Below, in pieces: positions 7,147-18,778 of a stretch of DNA of 34,177 nt (its first letter is position 1; each line of letters begins with the position of its first letter). Where the stretch lies: contig VKHL01000225.1 in the NCBI GenBank assembly GCA_015146655.1, positions 1 through 34,177 of the forward strand, read 5' to 3'. Below the pieces are notes generated by a model. The model was not told the DNA's origin. It was given only the letters and a program-made list of their open reading frames with translations, and did no database searches. A program made the translations under genes and the position numbers. Origin of the DNA: Ochromonas danica. Taxonomy: Eukaryota > Sar > Chrysophyceae > Chromulinales > Chromulinaceae.

Positions 7147-10100
7147 ATGTCTGACCTAGGCTCTTTGGATGGGAGAACACTAGATTCTCGATCCTCATCT
7201 TTCGTAGCAGGGTCACTCACTTCTTCAACGAAACGTGATGATCCTGTCATACAACTTCCTTCAAAAATTCTACAAGAATTTAAAGTTACAATGGCTTATG
7301 AGAAATCCTTAACAAAAGAGAAATGTAATCTCTGTCAGATGTATTATCATCGTGCTACTGTTTGTTATAAAGTTCCTAATCATCGTCTATTGGATATACA
7401 AAAACAATGGTGGAACAATAATACAAAGAAGAATGACAGAAATATAAATGGAGCTTCTTCTACCAGTAGTAGTAACAGTATGATGATGATGAAGACGACA
7501 ACAACAAACCAAGCAATAGAAAGTGAAAACGCATTGAAAACAGGGAAAAGATATGAAAATCCATCCTATCTCTATCAAGTCACTACTGTTTGTTCCTTTT
7601 GTTCACAATTCTTTACACAATTTCCTGAAGATTGTAAAGAAGATCCAAATCGAGATGGTGGATATCAAATCTTACCTCCTGTTGATAATAATAACAATAA
7701 TAATAATAGAAGTGGTAGCATCGGTATTGATGGTAGCAGTGGTGGTACTGCCTCTGCTATTCAAAGACAGAATATTGCCTTAAATCAGCGTGCCTATCAT
7801 AGTAGTGAAGTTGATCATAAAGCAGCCTATCTTGCACTTCTTCCTCCATTTGAACAATCTAGTCGTACACGACGAGAAGCAGATCCATGGTGGGAGATTG
7901 AATTTGGTCGTTTTTATCATGTTCATTCACTATCCTTCCGTATTACTATTGGTGTACGGCAACGATTAGAAGTACATGTCTTGTTATTAAAGAAACCCAT
8001 AGGCTTTGAAGATCCTTTTCTTGATAGTGTGACAGGTCAAGCTGCTTTAGAGAAAATCTTCATTTGTGAGGCGAAAGGGAAACGAAGAGTGGAATGGTTG
8101 GAATGGCTTTTACCAGACCATAGTCAATGTTATGCTATCCGTATTCAATTGAGAGGAATTCATACGTTATCCTTGGCAGCTTTCCAGGCTTTCCAAGGAG
8201 ATGATCTCATATTGTCTTCTTCCTTAGATAGAACTCTAAGTACTCAATCTTTAGCTTCTTTATCATTAGATTCCATTAAAACAGGATTAAAGGATATGTT
8301 AAGTCCACAAAAGAAGTTCCAAAAGATGGAACATCGTCCAGTGTTAGAAAGTTATGAACACCGTGCTTTTGATACTAATGCTTGTGTAGATGCTGTGGCA
8401 AAGTTAAGTCATCAAATCCAAGTGCGTTACAATCATGTAGATGAATGGAAGAAGAAAGTTCTGGATGCTATTAAAATATTCCCAGATGCAGAGATTTTGG
8501 CTTTATATCGAATCATCTTCAAATTCGTGGCAGATACGAATATAGCAAATGCTGGCAGACAAGGAGGAGCTCATGAATATGATCTATTGTCAAGTGGTCT
8601 TATTGCACATTATCCACGATGTGATCTGACAGAGTTACATCAACGTATTCGCTCTGTGATGCGGTGGATTCAAACACGAAGTCATTTGAAAGTCTTAGGA
8701 TCGTTGTTAGATAGTGAGGCACTCAGCAGTGTGGCCAACTCACCAAGTGATCAATTATACCATTTGATGTCAGCATTTAAACGAGTAGAATACTATTGGA
8801 ATAAATGTGAACAACGTGAGCAATTTTCTGCAATTGTGGAGGAAGCAAGTGATATGAATGGTTTTATGGTTCAACCAAAGACCAATGAATATCGTGGTTG
8901 TTCTTGGTCTCAATTTCTATTAATTATGGTATATTTTTGTCAAGAACGATGTGAAGACATTCCTCAAAATGTCTTTCATGTAGAAAGAAAATATGCTCGT
9001 CGACGAGTTTCAGGCTTACCTATCATGAATGATGAGGCAAGTCTCCAATCATTAGCAAGTAATGAAGGTCGATCAGTTAGCTCCTACAGCCTTTCCATCA
9101 TGAAACCCAATCCTGTGTTGGGTGGTCAAGTAAGTTTTAAGAGTGGCCCAAGTGTGGATGCATTAACTCAAAGAGCTCAATCAAGTCGTTTAATGAGTCG
9201 CCGTCAATCCCGATCACCAGGCAGTCCTTCCATGGAAAATGGTTCTTTGTCTCAAACCTGGTCAGTGGCCTCGTCTAACTTCTTCCCCAATGCATCATCT
9301 GTCTCACGAACGAACAAAAGTCTATCTGAAGCCATAAGGTATGTAATTTACATCATATCCATCTTTCTATGCTCCTCTGTCCATGATGTTAACAACTTTC
9401 GATTGATGACTTGAATGACAGGGATGACGGGTTTATTCCTTTTGATAGTAATTTTGCTGAGTATAAGTTTAATCACATGAAGAAGAAGCTTTCAAGAGAT
9501 ATTGCCTTCCCAAAGCATCTTTCTTTAGAGTTTGCCAAATCACTGTTGTCGAGGAAAGGAGCCACTATATCCACCTTTATTTCAGATGATCTAATGCTGG
9601 GAGGGCAGCTGGAAGCACCTTCCTTGTCTGCCACAGATCGAGATGATGAAAGCAGGAATAGTGCGACTAGTAGTATTACTGGAATTGAATCGGTCGAGCT
9701 GCCTAGTGTTCCACTTCCAAATCGCTTAAATCGGATGAGTTCGATGCAAAAGTCAATGCGAATGAGTATGGACAGTACAGAGATGGCGAGTAATCCTATC
9801 CTGAAGTCACTGAAATCTGTTCGAGATCTTTCTCGAGCTTCGACAGCAGGGAGTATGTTGGGGAATGAGATCTCAGTAGCGTTTTCAAGCTCGAAGAATA
9901 TAAAGGAGGCAATGGCAGAGAATAATGGTGGAATAGCAACAAGTAGTCCAAAGCCTGCGCCATTAAAGAAAGCAATGTCAAGCAAATCTCTTCGAAGCCA
10001 AGACAAGCGGAGTACGAAGTGGAAAGAGGATGATGATTTGGATGACCTATTCAGTGAAGAAGCAAGTCATCTGTCCCACAAAGAAGTATCGAAAGAGCTT

Positions 10101-10664
10101 ACTGCAGTAGACTTTCATCGTCTTTGTGCTTTATGTGAGTTGCGCTTTCCTCGTAGTGCAGTGGAAATGCAAGTGTTGCGAAAACATATCGTGACGTTAC
10201 GAACGAGTTGGGATCCGAATTTAGTATCGAAGGAGGTGCGATCATTGGATAATACGATTTCAATGTACAATCTGGTCTATGTTTGTGTATTTTGTGCTCA
10301 GTTCTTTGATCCAGATTTCCCTGATGGTATTGCCTATCCCACGAGGTTATCATCTCGTCAAGCAAGCAGGGTGAGTACATCATCCTCTCTGGAGTATGAG
10401 CTGGGATCTGCAGATAAGATTCTTGGTCAGCTACAATCATCTCAAAATGTTGGAGCAGATGGCATGATTCCATTCTATGATGCACGTCATCAGCCCCTTT
10501 CTATCGAAGTTGGTGAAGTGTTTAAGCGTCCAGAGACGGTTGAGGCTCGTCAGCGGGCCCAGCGGGCGAGAGAGGTAGCCGAAGAACAAACAGAGAAACA
10601 AAGAATGTTCCAGGAACGGCAGCAGCAGAATGAGGAATTGACCTTGCAGCTTACAATGCATTGA
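7147..10664 (+). CDS. Two-exon 1144-aa protein: paired Cys modules, discoidin-like domain, coiled-coil end
   Basis: Two exons, 7147-9338 and 9422-10664, joined across an 83-nt GTATGT...ACAG intron (phase 2). The start is the first ATG (MSDLGSLDG). Residues C60-x2-C63 and C149-x2-C152 (the latter in VCSFCSQFF) recur near the C-terminus as C966-x2-C969 and C1019-x2-C1022 (VCVFCAQFF), so the protein has two copies of one probable zinc-binding module. In the first copy a low-complexity Asn/Ser/Met/Thr insert lies between the Cys pairs. Residues about 218-355 (DPWWEIEFGRF ... YAIRIQLRG) resemble an F5/8 type C (discoidin) galactose-binding fold. A serine-rich linker follows and the end is a charged Arg/Glu/Gln coiled coil. 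No signal peptide. Fragments of this gene lie scattered at 5.3-6.9 kb. Function unknown. Confidence 0.85.
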
Positions 10665-11787
10665 TGATAGGCATGCATAGTGACAGTGTTGTCATTTATC
10701 GTGGCTAGTTGCTAGAAATCGATGATTGTGAAGACATTAGACATCAGTTTCTTGCTTGCAAATGTGTCATATCATCATGGTGGAAATTCCTATGATGACC
10801 CTATGATGACCACTTGTTTAATTGCAAGAATATGTAGAGTTCTCATGGGGATATTGACTGCTGCACCGAAGTATTATCATTAGAATAATATTGGTTTTGG
10901 TCGTGGGCAGAATTACTGACCACTAACAAGTCGAAAGAATGTGATGATTGGCATTGTTGACAATTTATTGATGAAAGAGAGAGACACTAATCTCTTCTTT
11001 GCATAATGTGCATAAAGACTTTAAAAAATGTTCATCTTCAATAACTAAAACGATTTTTTATATCATCTTGTCATATTTTTTCAATGAAAGCAAGACTCTA
11101 GGCCTCTTAACTCATTTATTAGAGTTTTAGCATTAAGCGAGCAAACAACTTGTTAAAGCTTTTGGTAATGTTCCTGTCATTACATTTTTACCTTGGATCT
11201 ACCTTTCAAACAGATAAGATCATCAGCTCATTTGGCTTTATGCTTGTTTGCTTTTCCATGAACTCAGCCAAGAGTTATTCCTTGGTTAAGAAATTTTCCA
11301 TGAAACAACATCATCCTCGCTACTAACGTCAGTTATGTAGCTTGGAATTATTGACGAGTTTGAGTTAGATTCAGTGTTACAGTACAGTTCGGAGTTGTTG
11401 AGGATGGGATGGTGTAGCTATTATTACCTTGTGCTGGAAGATCTCAGGATTGTGTGAATGGCGAGCATGATGATTCGATTGTTCCATTCTTCATTCAGAA
11501 GAGTTCCCGCAATTGCTGAACCAACAGAATAGGACTAACTTACTGGTATATTGCTATTAGTACCCTTACTATTGCAATTAGGACCTGATCTCTTGTCTGC
11601 AACACTCTATCAGCAGCTTCTTCTTCTTCTCAACCAGCAGTTCACTTTCTTTCGTTTGATTGCAAGAATAGGTAGAACTACTTGCTTCTTCTTCTCTGCA
11701 GCCTACTGCCACCACCACCACTACTACTGCTTTCCAGTACTCTTTTCTCTCACTCGCTTTCTCTTTCTTCTTTCTCTTATCACCACT
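10665..11787 (+). other. Intergenic region and leader of the HD-domain gene
   Basis: About 1.1 kb, AT-rich, without a supported gene. A short direct repeat (CTATGATGAC twice, about 10791-10809) is visible. The last 200 nt before the ATG at 11788 are very pyrimidine-rich (TTCTTCTTCT and CTCTCTTTCTTC tracts) and include a TTCTCTGCAG that could be a splice acceptor of a 5' UTR intron. Confidence 0.5.
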
Positions 11788-13648
11788 ATGGCCACCACCA
11801 CAACAACAACAGCTTTGTTAATGCGTGGCAAAAACAAGATATTCAATGACCCTATCCATGGTCATATTGAGATTTCTTCTTTAGCTGTGCATATTATGGA
11901 TACTCCACAATTTCAACGATTACGTGATATCTCTCAATTAGGTGGAACTTATTATGTCTTTCCTGGTGCTGCAAGTAATCGTTTTGAACATTGTCTTGGT
12001 GTAAGTTATTTAGCAAAAGTTTTTGTTAGTCATTTACAAGAAAATCAACCTGAATTATGTATTAATGAGAAAGAAATACTTTGTCTTGAGATTGCAGGAC
12101 TCTGTCATGATTTAGGACATGGTCCATTCTCTCATTTATTTGATGGAAAATTATTACCTTTAATTCATCATAATCATGACTTTGTTCATGAACATGCATC
12201 ATTAGGTATCTTAGATTTATTAATTGAAGAAAATAATCTTTATCCACTTTTCCAAAGATATGGATTAGATTATGAAGATATTCACTTTATTAAAGAATTA
12301 ATCTTAGGTGATCCAAGTGATGCTCCACCAGGATTTTTATGGAAAGGTCGACCAGGAAGATCCTTTCTCTATGATATTGTTGCTAATAAGAGAAATGGAA
12401 TTGATGTGGATAAATTTGATTATTTTGCACGAGATTGTCATATGTTAGGATTAACGAAAAGTTTTGATTCTATGAGATTAATGAAGTTTGCACGTGTCTA
12501 TCCTGTAGCAGGACGTGATCAACAAAAGAGATCCTATCGTGGAGATGATTTAGAAGTATGTTTTCATGTCAAAGAAGCATGGAATTTATTTGAATTGTTT
12601 CATACACGTTATGCATTACATAAGCGTGCTTATCAACATCGTGTATGCAATGCTATTGATCATATGTTAGTTGAAGCTCTCTTTCTAGCAGAACCTTATC
12701 TGTTCATACCAGGCAAAGATAATATTCCACGTACATTATCACAATGTATCTATGATTATCATGCTTATGCTAAGCTAGGAGAGTATCTATTGAAAGTGAT
12801 TGAATTCTCTACTGATGAAGTAAGTGCTAATATGCTCTTGTCGATAATGTTGTCTTGAATTTTTCTAATAACTTGGGGTTGTCTCTGTTTGAATGACTTC
12901 ATAGAAGTTAGCCCCTGCAAGAACTTTGATTCATCGAATTCGTAGACGTGACCTTTTTGCATGTTGTGGGGAGATGATTCTATCGAGAGAGATGAAAGTA
13001 CAATTGACGTCCTCTAGTCAAGTTCGTGATCATCCACAAGGCGAGGACTTGGAGGCTACTATCGCTCGACAACTGTTAGAACTTGTCAAGGAGGAGCAAA
13101 ATAATCAAGAAGATCATCATTGTGCTAAGAAGTGCAAGCATGACGATAATGTTACTCAAGAAGATGAAAACAGTCTTAGACAGCCTATTGATTCAAATGA
13201 TATCTTTGTGCAAATTGTTCATATGGGTTATGGCAAAGGCAATAGCAACCCTGTCTCTCAAAAGACAACAGCATTTTATGAGCCCATCAAGAGCGAACTG
13301 GTTGATATGGAGTTGGCTGGAAATGTAGTTAGTAGCAGTTCTATCGTCACGGATGCCCTTGGTAATCGTGTGAAGATCGGAGGTGTTCCCGAAGGTATGC
13401 ATCATACAGTGGCCCTGGGTTGTTTTACTTTTATATCTAACTGTCTACACGTTGTCTATGGGTGCATAATAGAATCGGTCAGTAGAATGCTACCAAGAGA
13501 GTTTGAAGAAGTCTATGTTCGTGTCTATGCTCGTCATAAGCACCAGGCAGCTCTTATCAAACCAATATTCTTGAAATGGTGCCGGAAATATAGTATTGTG
13601 GCACAAACATTGACTCCGATTAAGAGCACTCAAGCTTCTACCATCTAA
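11788..13648 (+). CDS. SAMHD1-like HD-domain dNTP triphosphohydrolase
   Basis: Three exons, 11788-12819, 12905-13394 and 13473-13648, give 565 aa. Intron 1 (85 nt, GTAAGT...CATAG, phase 0) and intron 2 (78 nt, GTATGC...AATAG, phase 1) are supported by homology. After intron 1 the protein continues KLAPARTLIHRIRRRDLF, and after intron 2 ESVSRMLPREFEEVYVRVY, as in SAMHD1. The metal-binding HD residues are visible: H68 in RFEHCLG, H107-D108 in CHDLGHGPFSH, and D206/D208 in GIDVDKFDYFARD. The family cleaves dNTPs to nucleosides plus triphosphate and controls dNTP pools. There is no SAM domain: a Thr-rich start (MATTTTTTALL) leads straight into the HD core. The ATG at 11788 was chosen because the upstream frame is pyrimidine-run translation opened by TTG. 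AATAAA lies 32 nt past the stop. Confidence 0.93.
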
Positions 13649-14180
13649 ATGCTTCTTGATAGCAGTAACAGTAAATGAAAATAAATTCTACATGCGGAAT
13701 GACAGGCTCAAAATCTTTTGACATGCGAGTGCACGTTCTAACGTTGGGACAACTTCGTCTAGCGAGGTACATTGGCGCTATTTTTAATAGACTTCATTTT
13801 CTTGTTTTGTAGTTGAACACATCATTACTGGGGAAGTGAATTTCAAAACCACCCATTCAACTTTCGGCAGAGATATGAGGGGAGTGGTGTGCTGTGTGTT
13901 GCACAGAGCACAGTGACGCAACAGCTGTGTTTGTGTGCAGCGCCACTGTGTTCTTGTCATGCTCTGGTGCTGTGCTGTGGTGGAACACACAAAGCAGAGA
14001 GCCCCAACAACAAACAACAAACAATCCCAAATACAATTCCTCAAACACTTGTAGTCCATCTGTCAGCAATCGTGGTGAATAGCAGTTAGGACTCTTTTCC
14101 TTTCCTAATCTTGCCCTTCTACTGCCTTCAAGGAGTGAAGGTTGTTTCTATTCTTGTGGATCATCACTTCATATGACGTG
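13649..14180 (+). other. Intergenic region with a GT/CA-rich patch
   Basis: Holds the 3' end signal of the HD gene and, at about 13870-14000, a GC-richer patch rich in GTGT/CACA words (GTGTGCTGTGTGTTGCACAG, CTGTGCTGTGGTGG) that can fold on itself. Overlapping frames on both strands here translate only these words. It probably contains the promoter of the gene at 14181. Confidence 0.45.
13680..13685 (+). terminator. Poly(A) signal AATAAA of the HD-domain gene
   Basis: AATAAA starts 32 nt after the TAA stop of the SAMHD1-like gene. Confidence 0.5.
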
Positions 14181-14990
14181 ATGGAAGGAAGGAAGTCTCA
14201 GGAGGATGAGATATCAAAGGGAAATGAGAAGGAAGTTCCCTCTTTCACTTCACATGCACTAGACGACGACTATACCTATGCTTATGCATTGCTTTCCTTG
14301 GGATCAGCCATCTTCGAGGATAGGTCTTCTCGAGTGACTGACTTGTCACGTTCTACTTCCCCTCCCTCTTGCAATTCAAGTGTCTCCTCCTCTACGATCT
14401 CTCAGGCCGCTGCGTTTACTCATAGTCAGAGTTTCACAGGTGACTGACCCTTTTCCATCTTATTCACGGCTGATAATTCGTTTCCTAATTCCTTCCTTAC
14501 AGAGGGAAGCGCAACAAATAGGAAGCGCTTATCTGCTGATCTGCGAGCTTACTCTTTAGATAGTGTTGACCAGGTAGTGACGTTATTAAAACACATGAGG
14601 TTTTTCTCTTTTAAGCTTGGATTGGTTTAGCAGAGATCTGGAAACAAGAAACTGGCCAGAGGAAAGTACAAGTGTAGTCACTGTGGAGAGCCCAAGGTAC
14701 ACGCCTCGTCTTCTTCTCGTTCTATAATAATCTAATTTTCATTGTGATCATTGTCTGGGATAGATTAATCATGTTTGTACCGTGATCAATGAGGACACTT
14801 TCTCCTTTTCCTCTGTCTATATTCAAACTGAGCAGGCATCCATCGATTTGTCTACAGGTATCCTTTCCCTACCTTTCTAAATCAATTATTAGCTATTATT
14901 ATGACCATCAATTCTATGGTATCACACATAGATAAAACTATCACAGTGAGATCGAATCAAAAGCATCTAGGAGATATCGACCATTCTTGA
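14181..14990 (+). CDS. Five-exon small protein with a CxxC...HxC zinc motif
   Basis: Exons 14181-14439, 14503-14573, 14631-14696, 14764-14857 and 14932-14990 join in frame through GT-AG introns of 63, 57, 67 and 74 nt to give 182 aa ending in TGA. I built this model from splice signals and frame continuity; no exon after the first is long enough to be noticed as an ORF. The N-terminus is acidic, then Ser-rich, followed by a basic helix region (TNRKRLSADLRAYSLDSVDQ). The core KYKCSHCGEPKINHVC spans the third intron and forms a compact C-x2-C-x6-H-x-C zinc site of the CGxPKxxHxC kind seen in uncharacterised protist proteins. Exon 3 has a TAGCAG (NAGNAG) acceptor, so a one-Gln variant is possible. 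Function unknown; nucleic-acid binding is a guess. Confidence 0.72.
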
Positions 14991-15736
14991 CACCACCAGT
15001 CCACCATTCATCAGCAATCTTCTCTTGTTTCCTAAATGAGAATTTCACTAATACCCAGTCCAACATCGACGGATTTTGAACCTCTCACTTCCTAACTTCC
15101 CTGATTCCAAGTCATTTTCATGACTTGGTACATAAGTTTAGGAGTCGATTTTACCACCAGTCCTCTTGTTTCTCAATTAAGTCGCTGCTAATCCAATGAT
15201 CATGTAAATTTGTTGCTAGGCCAGTTCTCTCTTTAGGCAGTCGTCTGACTTCAAAACTGCTTGCATTTACAATTTGTTGAATAGCGGGGCTTACCAATAG
15301 CTAGTTTTGTGGTTTTTTACTCTCTTTGATTTATGTACGATAGTAAATTTAGTTCCTCTTTTGTACTCATCCATATAGAACTACTGAACGACAGCATGTA
15401 TATAGATAGCATGTCCACATTGGTGTGTATGCTGGTTAACTCAAATCAGAATAAACAGGTGGGGTCAAAGGCAACTAGTTTTTGTGTCGTTTCTTTCCTT
15501 TGACAAGTTAACAGCAGCCTCCCCCTCTTTTTCTTCAACTTTCCATGAAGCGCGGAGCAGAGAGCGGTTGCATGCCCGGCCGCGGATCAACCACCACCAA
15601 CTTCATCACCCAACAGCAAGCTTGAAATTTTCATTCAGTTTCACCTCATTCTTTTCTATATCTTGAACGGCTGCCATCGTCCCTCTCTCTTTCTCTCTCC
15701 TTCTGTGTGGGTCTCTATCTATCTATCTCTATTGTG
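14991..15736 (+). other. Intergenic region and leader of the histidine kinase gene
   Basis: No gene seen in the AT-rich first 500 nt. From about 15500 the DNA becomes pyrimidine-rich (leader of the kinase), interrupted by a GC-rich island around 15549-15590 (GAAGCGCGGAGCAG, CCCGGCCGCGG) and followed by a CTATCTAT run just before the start codon. Confidence 0.45.
15545..15625 (+). promoter_or_regulatory. Upstream ORF (26 codons) in the kinase leader
   Basis: An ATG at 15545 opens a 26-codon frame (MKRGAESGCMPGRGS...) closed by TGA at 15623, 112 nt before the kinase start. If it lies in the 5' UTR it could lower translation of the kinase. It also contains a second in-frame ATG. Whether it is transcribed cannot be seen here. 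Confidence 0.4.
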
Positions 15737-18700
15737 ATGGAAGTCACTAACCTTCACGGTACTACTTTCAATACTCAACAGTACTATAGTAGTAATATTA
15801 GAAGTGATGATCGTCCAGGGGTTGATAATTCTACTAATAATATAATGAGTGGTAGTGGGAAAAGTGTAAATGGATATCAAATTCCACAAATCAATGCACA
15901 TTTTCGCTTACCAAATGAAATGCGTGGTCTATATCGCAATTTCCATGATCGAGAACTACCATCTGAAGCTTTACTCTTTCTCATGATTATCTTAACTACC
16001 TATGCTGCTAATTCCTTATTAGCTTTTTTCTTCATGACAAAGGCAGATAGGACCGTTCTTAATCTAATCTCATTCTCCATAGGATTCCCTACTGTTGCCA
16101 TGGGATGGATTTTCTTATTTTTGAAGAAATGTTCAAAATCTATTGACAATACCTCCTTCTTTGTTCAATGGAGACCTTATACTCATATCTATCAAAACTT
16201 ATTTCTTATTTTATTATCTTTTTTCTTAGCTTTACGTGTATTTAGTAAAGTAGTCTATGGCCAATGTGAAAGTGAACGTCATCATTTTGCTCAACAATTC
16301 TTTTGTAATCCACATGCGGAAACAAAAGGTTTACCATTAGATGCTGTACTTTCATTGGTTTTAGTACCTTTGCTATACTCCTCCATCTTGAGAGATACTG
16401 ATTGGAGTGTGATTCTCTTCTCATGGGTGATAAGTGCTGCTTTCCTCTTAATATGTACTCTGAAAGATGGTACTCGCGAAAAGTTCATGTTCTATGGTTT
16501 CTATATAGCACTCAGTGGGTTACAGTTATATGCTAATCAGAAACTCAATATTCGCAGCTTTATTATTCAACAGCAACTGTCAGCTGTTATCAAGCAAAAC
16601 GAAGAGATGGCCCGAGAAATTCGAGCCAATGAGCTAAGGCATATGATCGGAAATGTGGCACATGATTTGAAAACGGTAAGTATTGTTTTGTTTGTTGTTG
16701 TGACTCCTTTTCAATAACTAAATGGGTTGTGTGTTTATCAGCCATTAGCATCTTTCGTAAGTGGTCTGGACCTAATCGCTGATATCGCCAAGGAAGGCTT
16801 GAGTAAAGTGAATGAAGGATCATACCTTAATTCATCCAGCACAGAAGGCCCCAGTATCATGTCTAACAAAGACTTGTTGGCCAATGCACTTCGTGAAGCA
16901 GAAGTATGCATGCGAAATGTGCTGTCCATAGTACAGGATAATCGCAACATCAATAATTTCATGATGATGACAATTAATCGTTGTATTGATTATACCAAGG
17001 CCTCCAAAGGGCTGAAGCTTGTGCCAAAATATGAGACCATCGATTTGAAAGAGACTTTGCTTCTTCCATTCAAATGTATGAAAGATATTTCCTTAAAGGT
17101 GCGCGTTGAACTGGAACCATTATCAAAGAATATTTGCAGCCATATAGTCACCGATAAGCAATGGTTACAAGAGAATATTCTTTGTCTCTTGAGTAACGCC
17201 GTTAAATACTCAGCCGCTGGTTTGGTACGTGGTCGAGTGGTGCTTACAACAGCCCAAGAAGCAGAACATGGTACCAACAGCTTCAGTGCTACCCGTGCGG
17301 GAGCTAATAGAGAGCCTGTAATGTCTTCAACTGTCGATCCCTTGTCTGGTCCGTCACTGTCGACGATCGGCATTTCCGAGGTCATTTCCCCTGAGGATCA
17401 AGCTAGAAAAGAGAATGACGAATTGAACAATTTCTTTTGCTGCTTTAAAAGGAGAGGTCAAGTTAGTCCTGTCTTGCATCAAGTATCTGTTTCTGTGGAG
17501 ACAGAGAAGAGTTCCGGTTTACAAGTTCGAAGCAGTTGTAGAAGCTGTGAAACATTAGAAACTATTGATATTGTACCTGTTCCTATAGTGAATGCTTCTA
17601 AAAGGATTTCCGTTGATGGAGCCCCTCAGCAACCGGTATTGCTGTTTGAAGTTGAGGACACTGGGATAGGAATGACGGAGGAGATGATGTCAACTTTATT
17701 CAATGCTTTCAGACAAGCTCAACGGCTTGCGGGAGGGACTGGCTTAGGCTTGTTCTCTTTGGCTCGTCGAATCGAAGCTTTAGGTGGCAGTTATGGTGTT
17801 AGGAAGCGAGCTGATGGTAAACAAGGCTCTGTGTTCTGGTTTACGATGCCTTATCGACCAGATCAGCTCTATGCAGGACTCGTTCAAGACTATGCAGCCT
17901 TTCTGGATGGACCTTCGGCTGAGACTGTCGATTATCATTCACTTCAATCGCCCGCCATGGCTGTGGAAGATTATTCTGTGCATGTCAGCAGAACTGGAAG
18001 TTATGATCTCCCAGACGACTGTCGCGGTTTGGTAGTTCGATCAAGTCAGAAAAGAAGTCAGAGAATAGCCTCCATTGTAGGCGACTCATATCCCCCATCA
18101 CCTGAGCCTGTCTCTCAGTCAAGGGCTTCTCCATTGCGTATTCTGATTGTCGATGATTCAGCGACAATTCAGAAAATGATGGGGATGATGCTGCGACGAC
18201 ATGGTCATAAAGTTGATCAGGCCGATAATGGTGCCCATGGATATACTCTTGTCACTCACCCCTACGCTCTGTGGTTACAAGAAGAAGAAAAAGCCATTGG
18301 GAGCACTTTCCAACGACAGAATGTTGTATTGGAAGAGCTGGAACTTGCAAATGTGAAAACTGCTTACGATGTGGTTCTGATGGACTTGCAAATGCCTATA
18401 ATGGATGGTTTGGAAGCTATGAAAAGAATTCGTCAAGCTGAAAATAAGTTAATTGAGAAATGTGGATCATTGTCGTCCAATAGTTATGGCGAAGACTCTC
18501 GAATCGATGTGGTCCAATCCTTGCAACGTGGTTTAAGCACCATATCTGGTGTTAGTGTGCGACAAAGCCTTCGTATCGATCGTGGTGATTGTTTTCAGCA
18601 TCCATCTCTCCATCAGACTATAATTGGAATATCTGCCAACTCGGATACTGATACTATGGAGGACGCGTTACGAGCGGGTGCTGATGCCTTTATTTCAAAG

Positions 18701-18778
18701 CCTTTCACGATTGAGGCCTTTTATGATGTTATTAATAAATGTTCTCGTCAACGGAGCCAGATGCCAGCCCAGTCTTAG
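15737..18778 (+). CDS. Membrane hybrid histidine kinase
   Basis: Two exons, 15737-16675 and 16742-18778, with a 66-nt GTAAGT...TCAG intron (phase 0), give 991 aa. About six hydrophobic segments lie between residues 80 and 270 and anchor the N-terminus in a membrane. The HisKA box reads NVAHDLKT|PLASF with the phospho-acceptor H309; the intron falls exactly between T and P. The ATPase domain shows the N box LLSNAVKYS (N465), G1 box VEDTGIGM (D619) and G2 box GGTGLGLFSL. The receiver domain has the acidic pair D784-D785, phospho-acceptor D861 in LMDLQMPIMDG and K966 in ISKPF. All key residues are present, so it should autophosphorylate and pass phosphate His to Asp within one chain. Odd points: about 150 Ser/Thr-rich residues separate the N and G1 boxes, and the receiver carries a 50-60-residue insert after MKRIRQAE. 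Signal sensed: unknown. Confidence 0.95.

Noticed and set aside
9473-10006. 177-codon antisense frame with hydrophobic stretches
   Set aside because: Mirror of the serine-rich exon 2 of the sense gene; TCN codons read as Gly/Arg/hydrophobic on the other strand; no ATG start of value.
13784-14089. Several overlapping Cys-rich frames on both strands
   Set aside because: They only translate GTGT/CACA-rich DNA; no conserved pattern.
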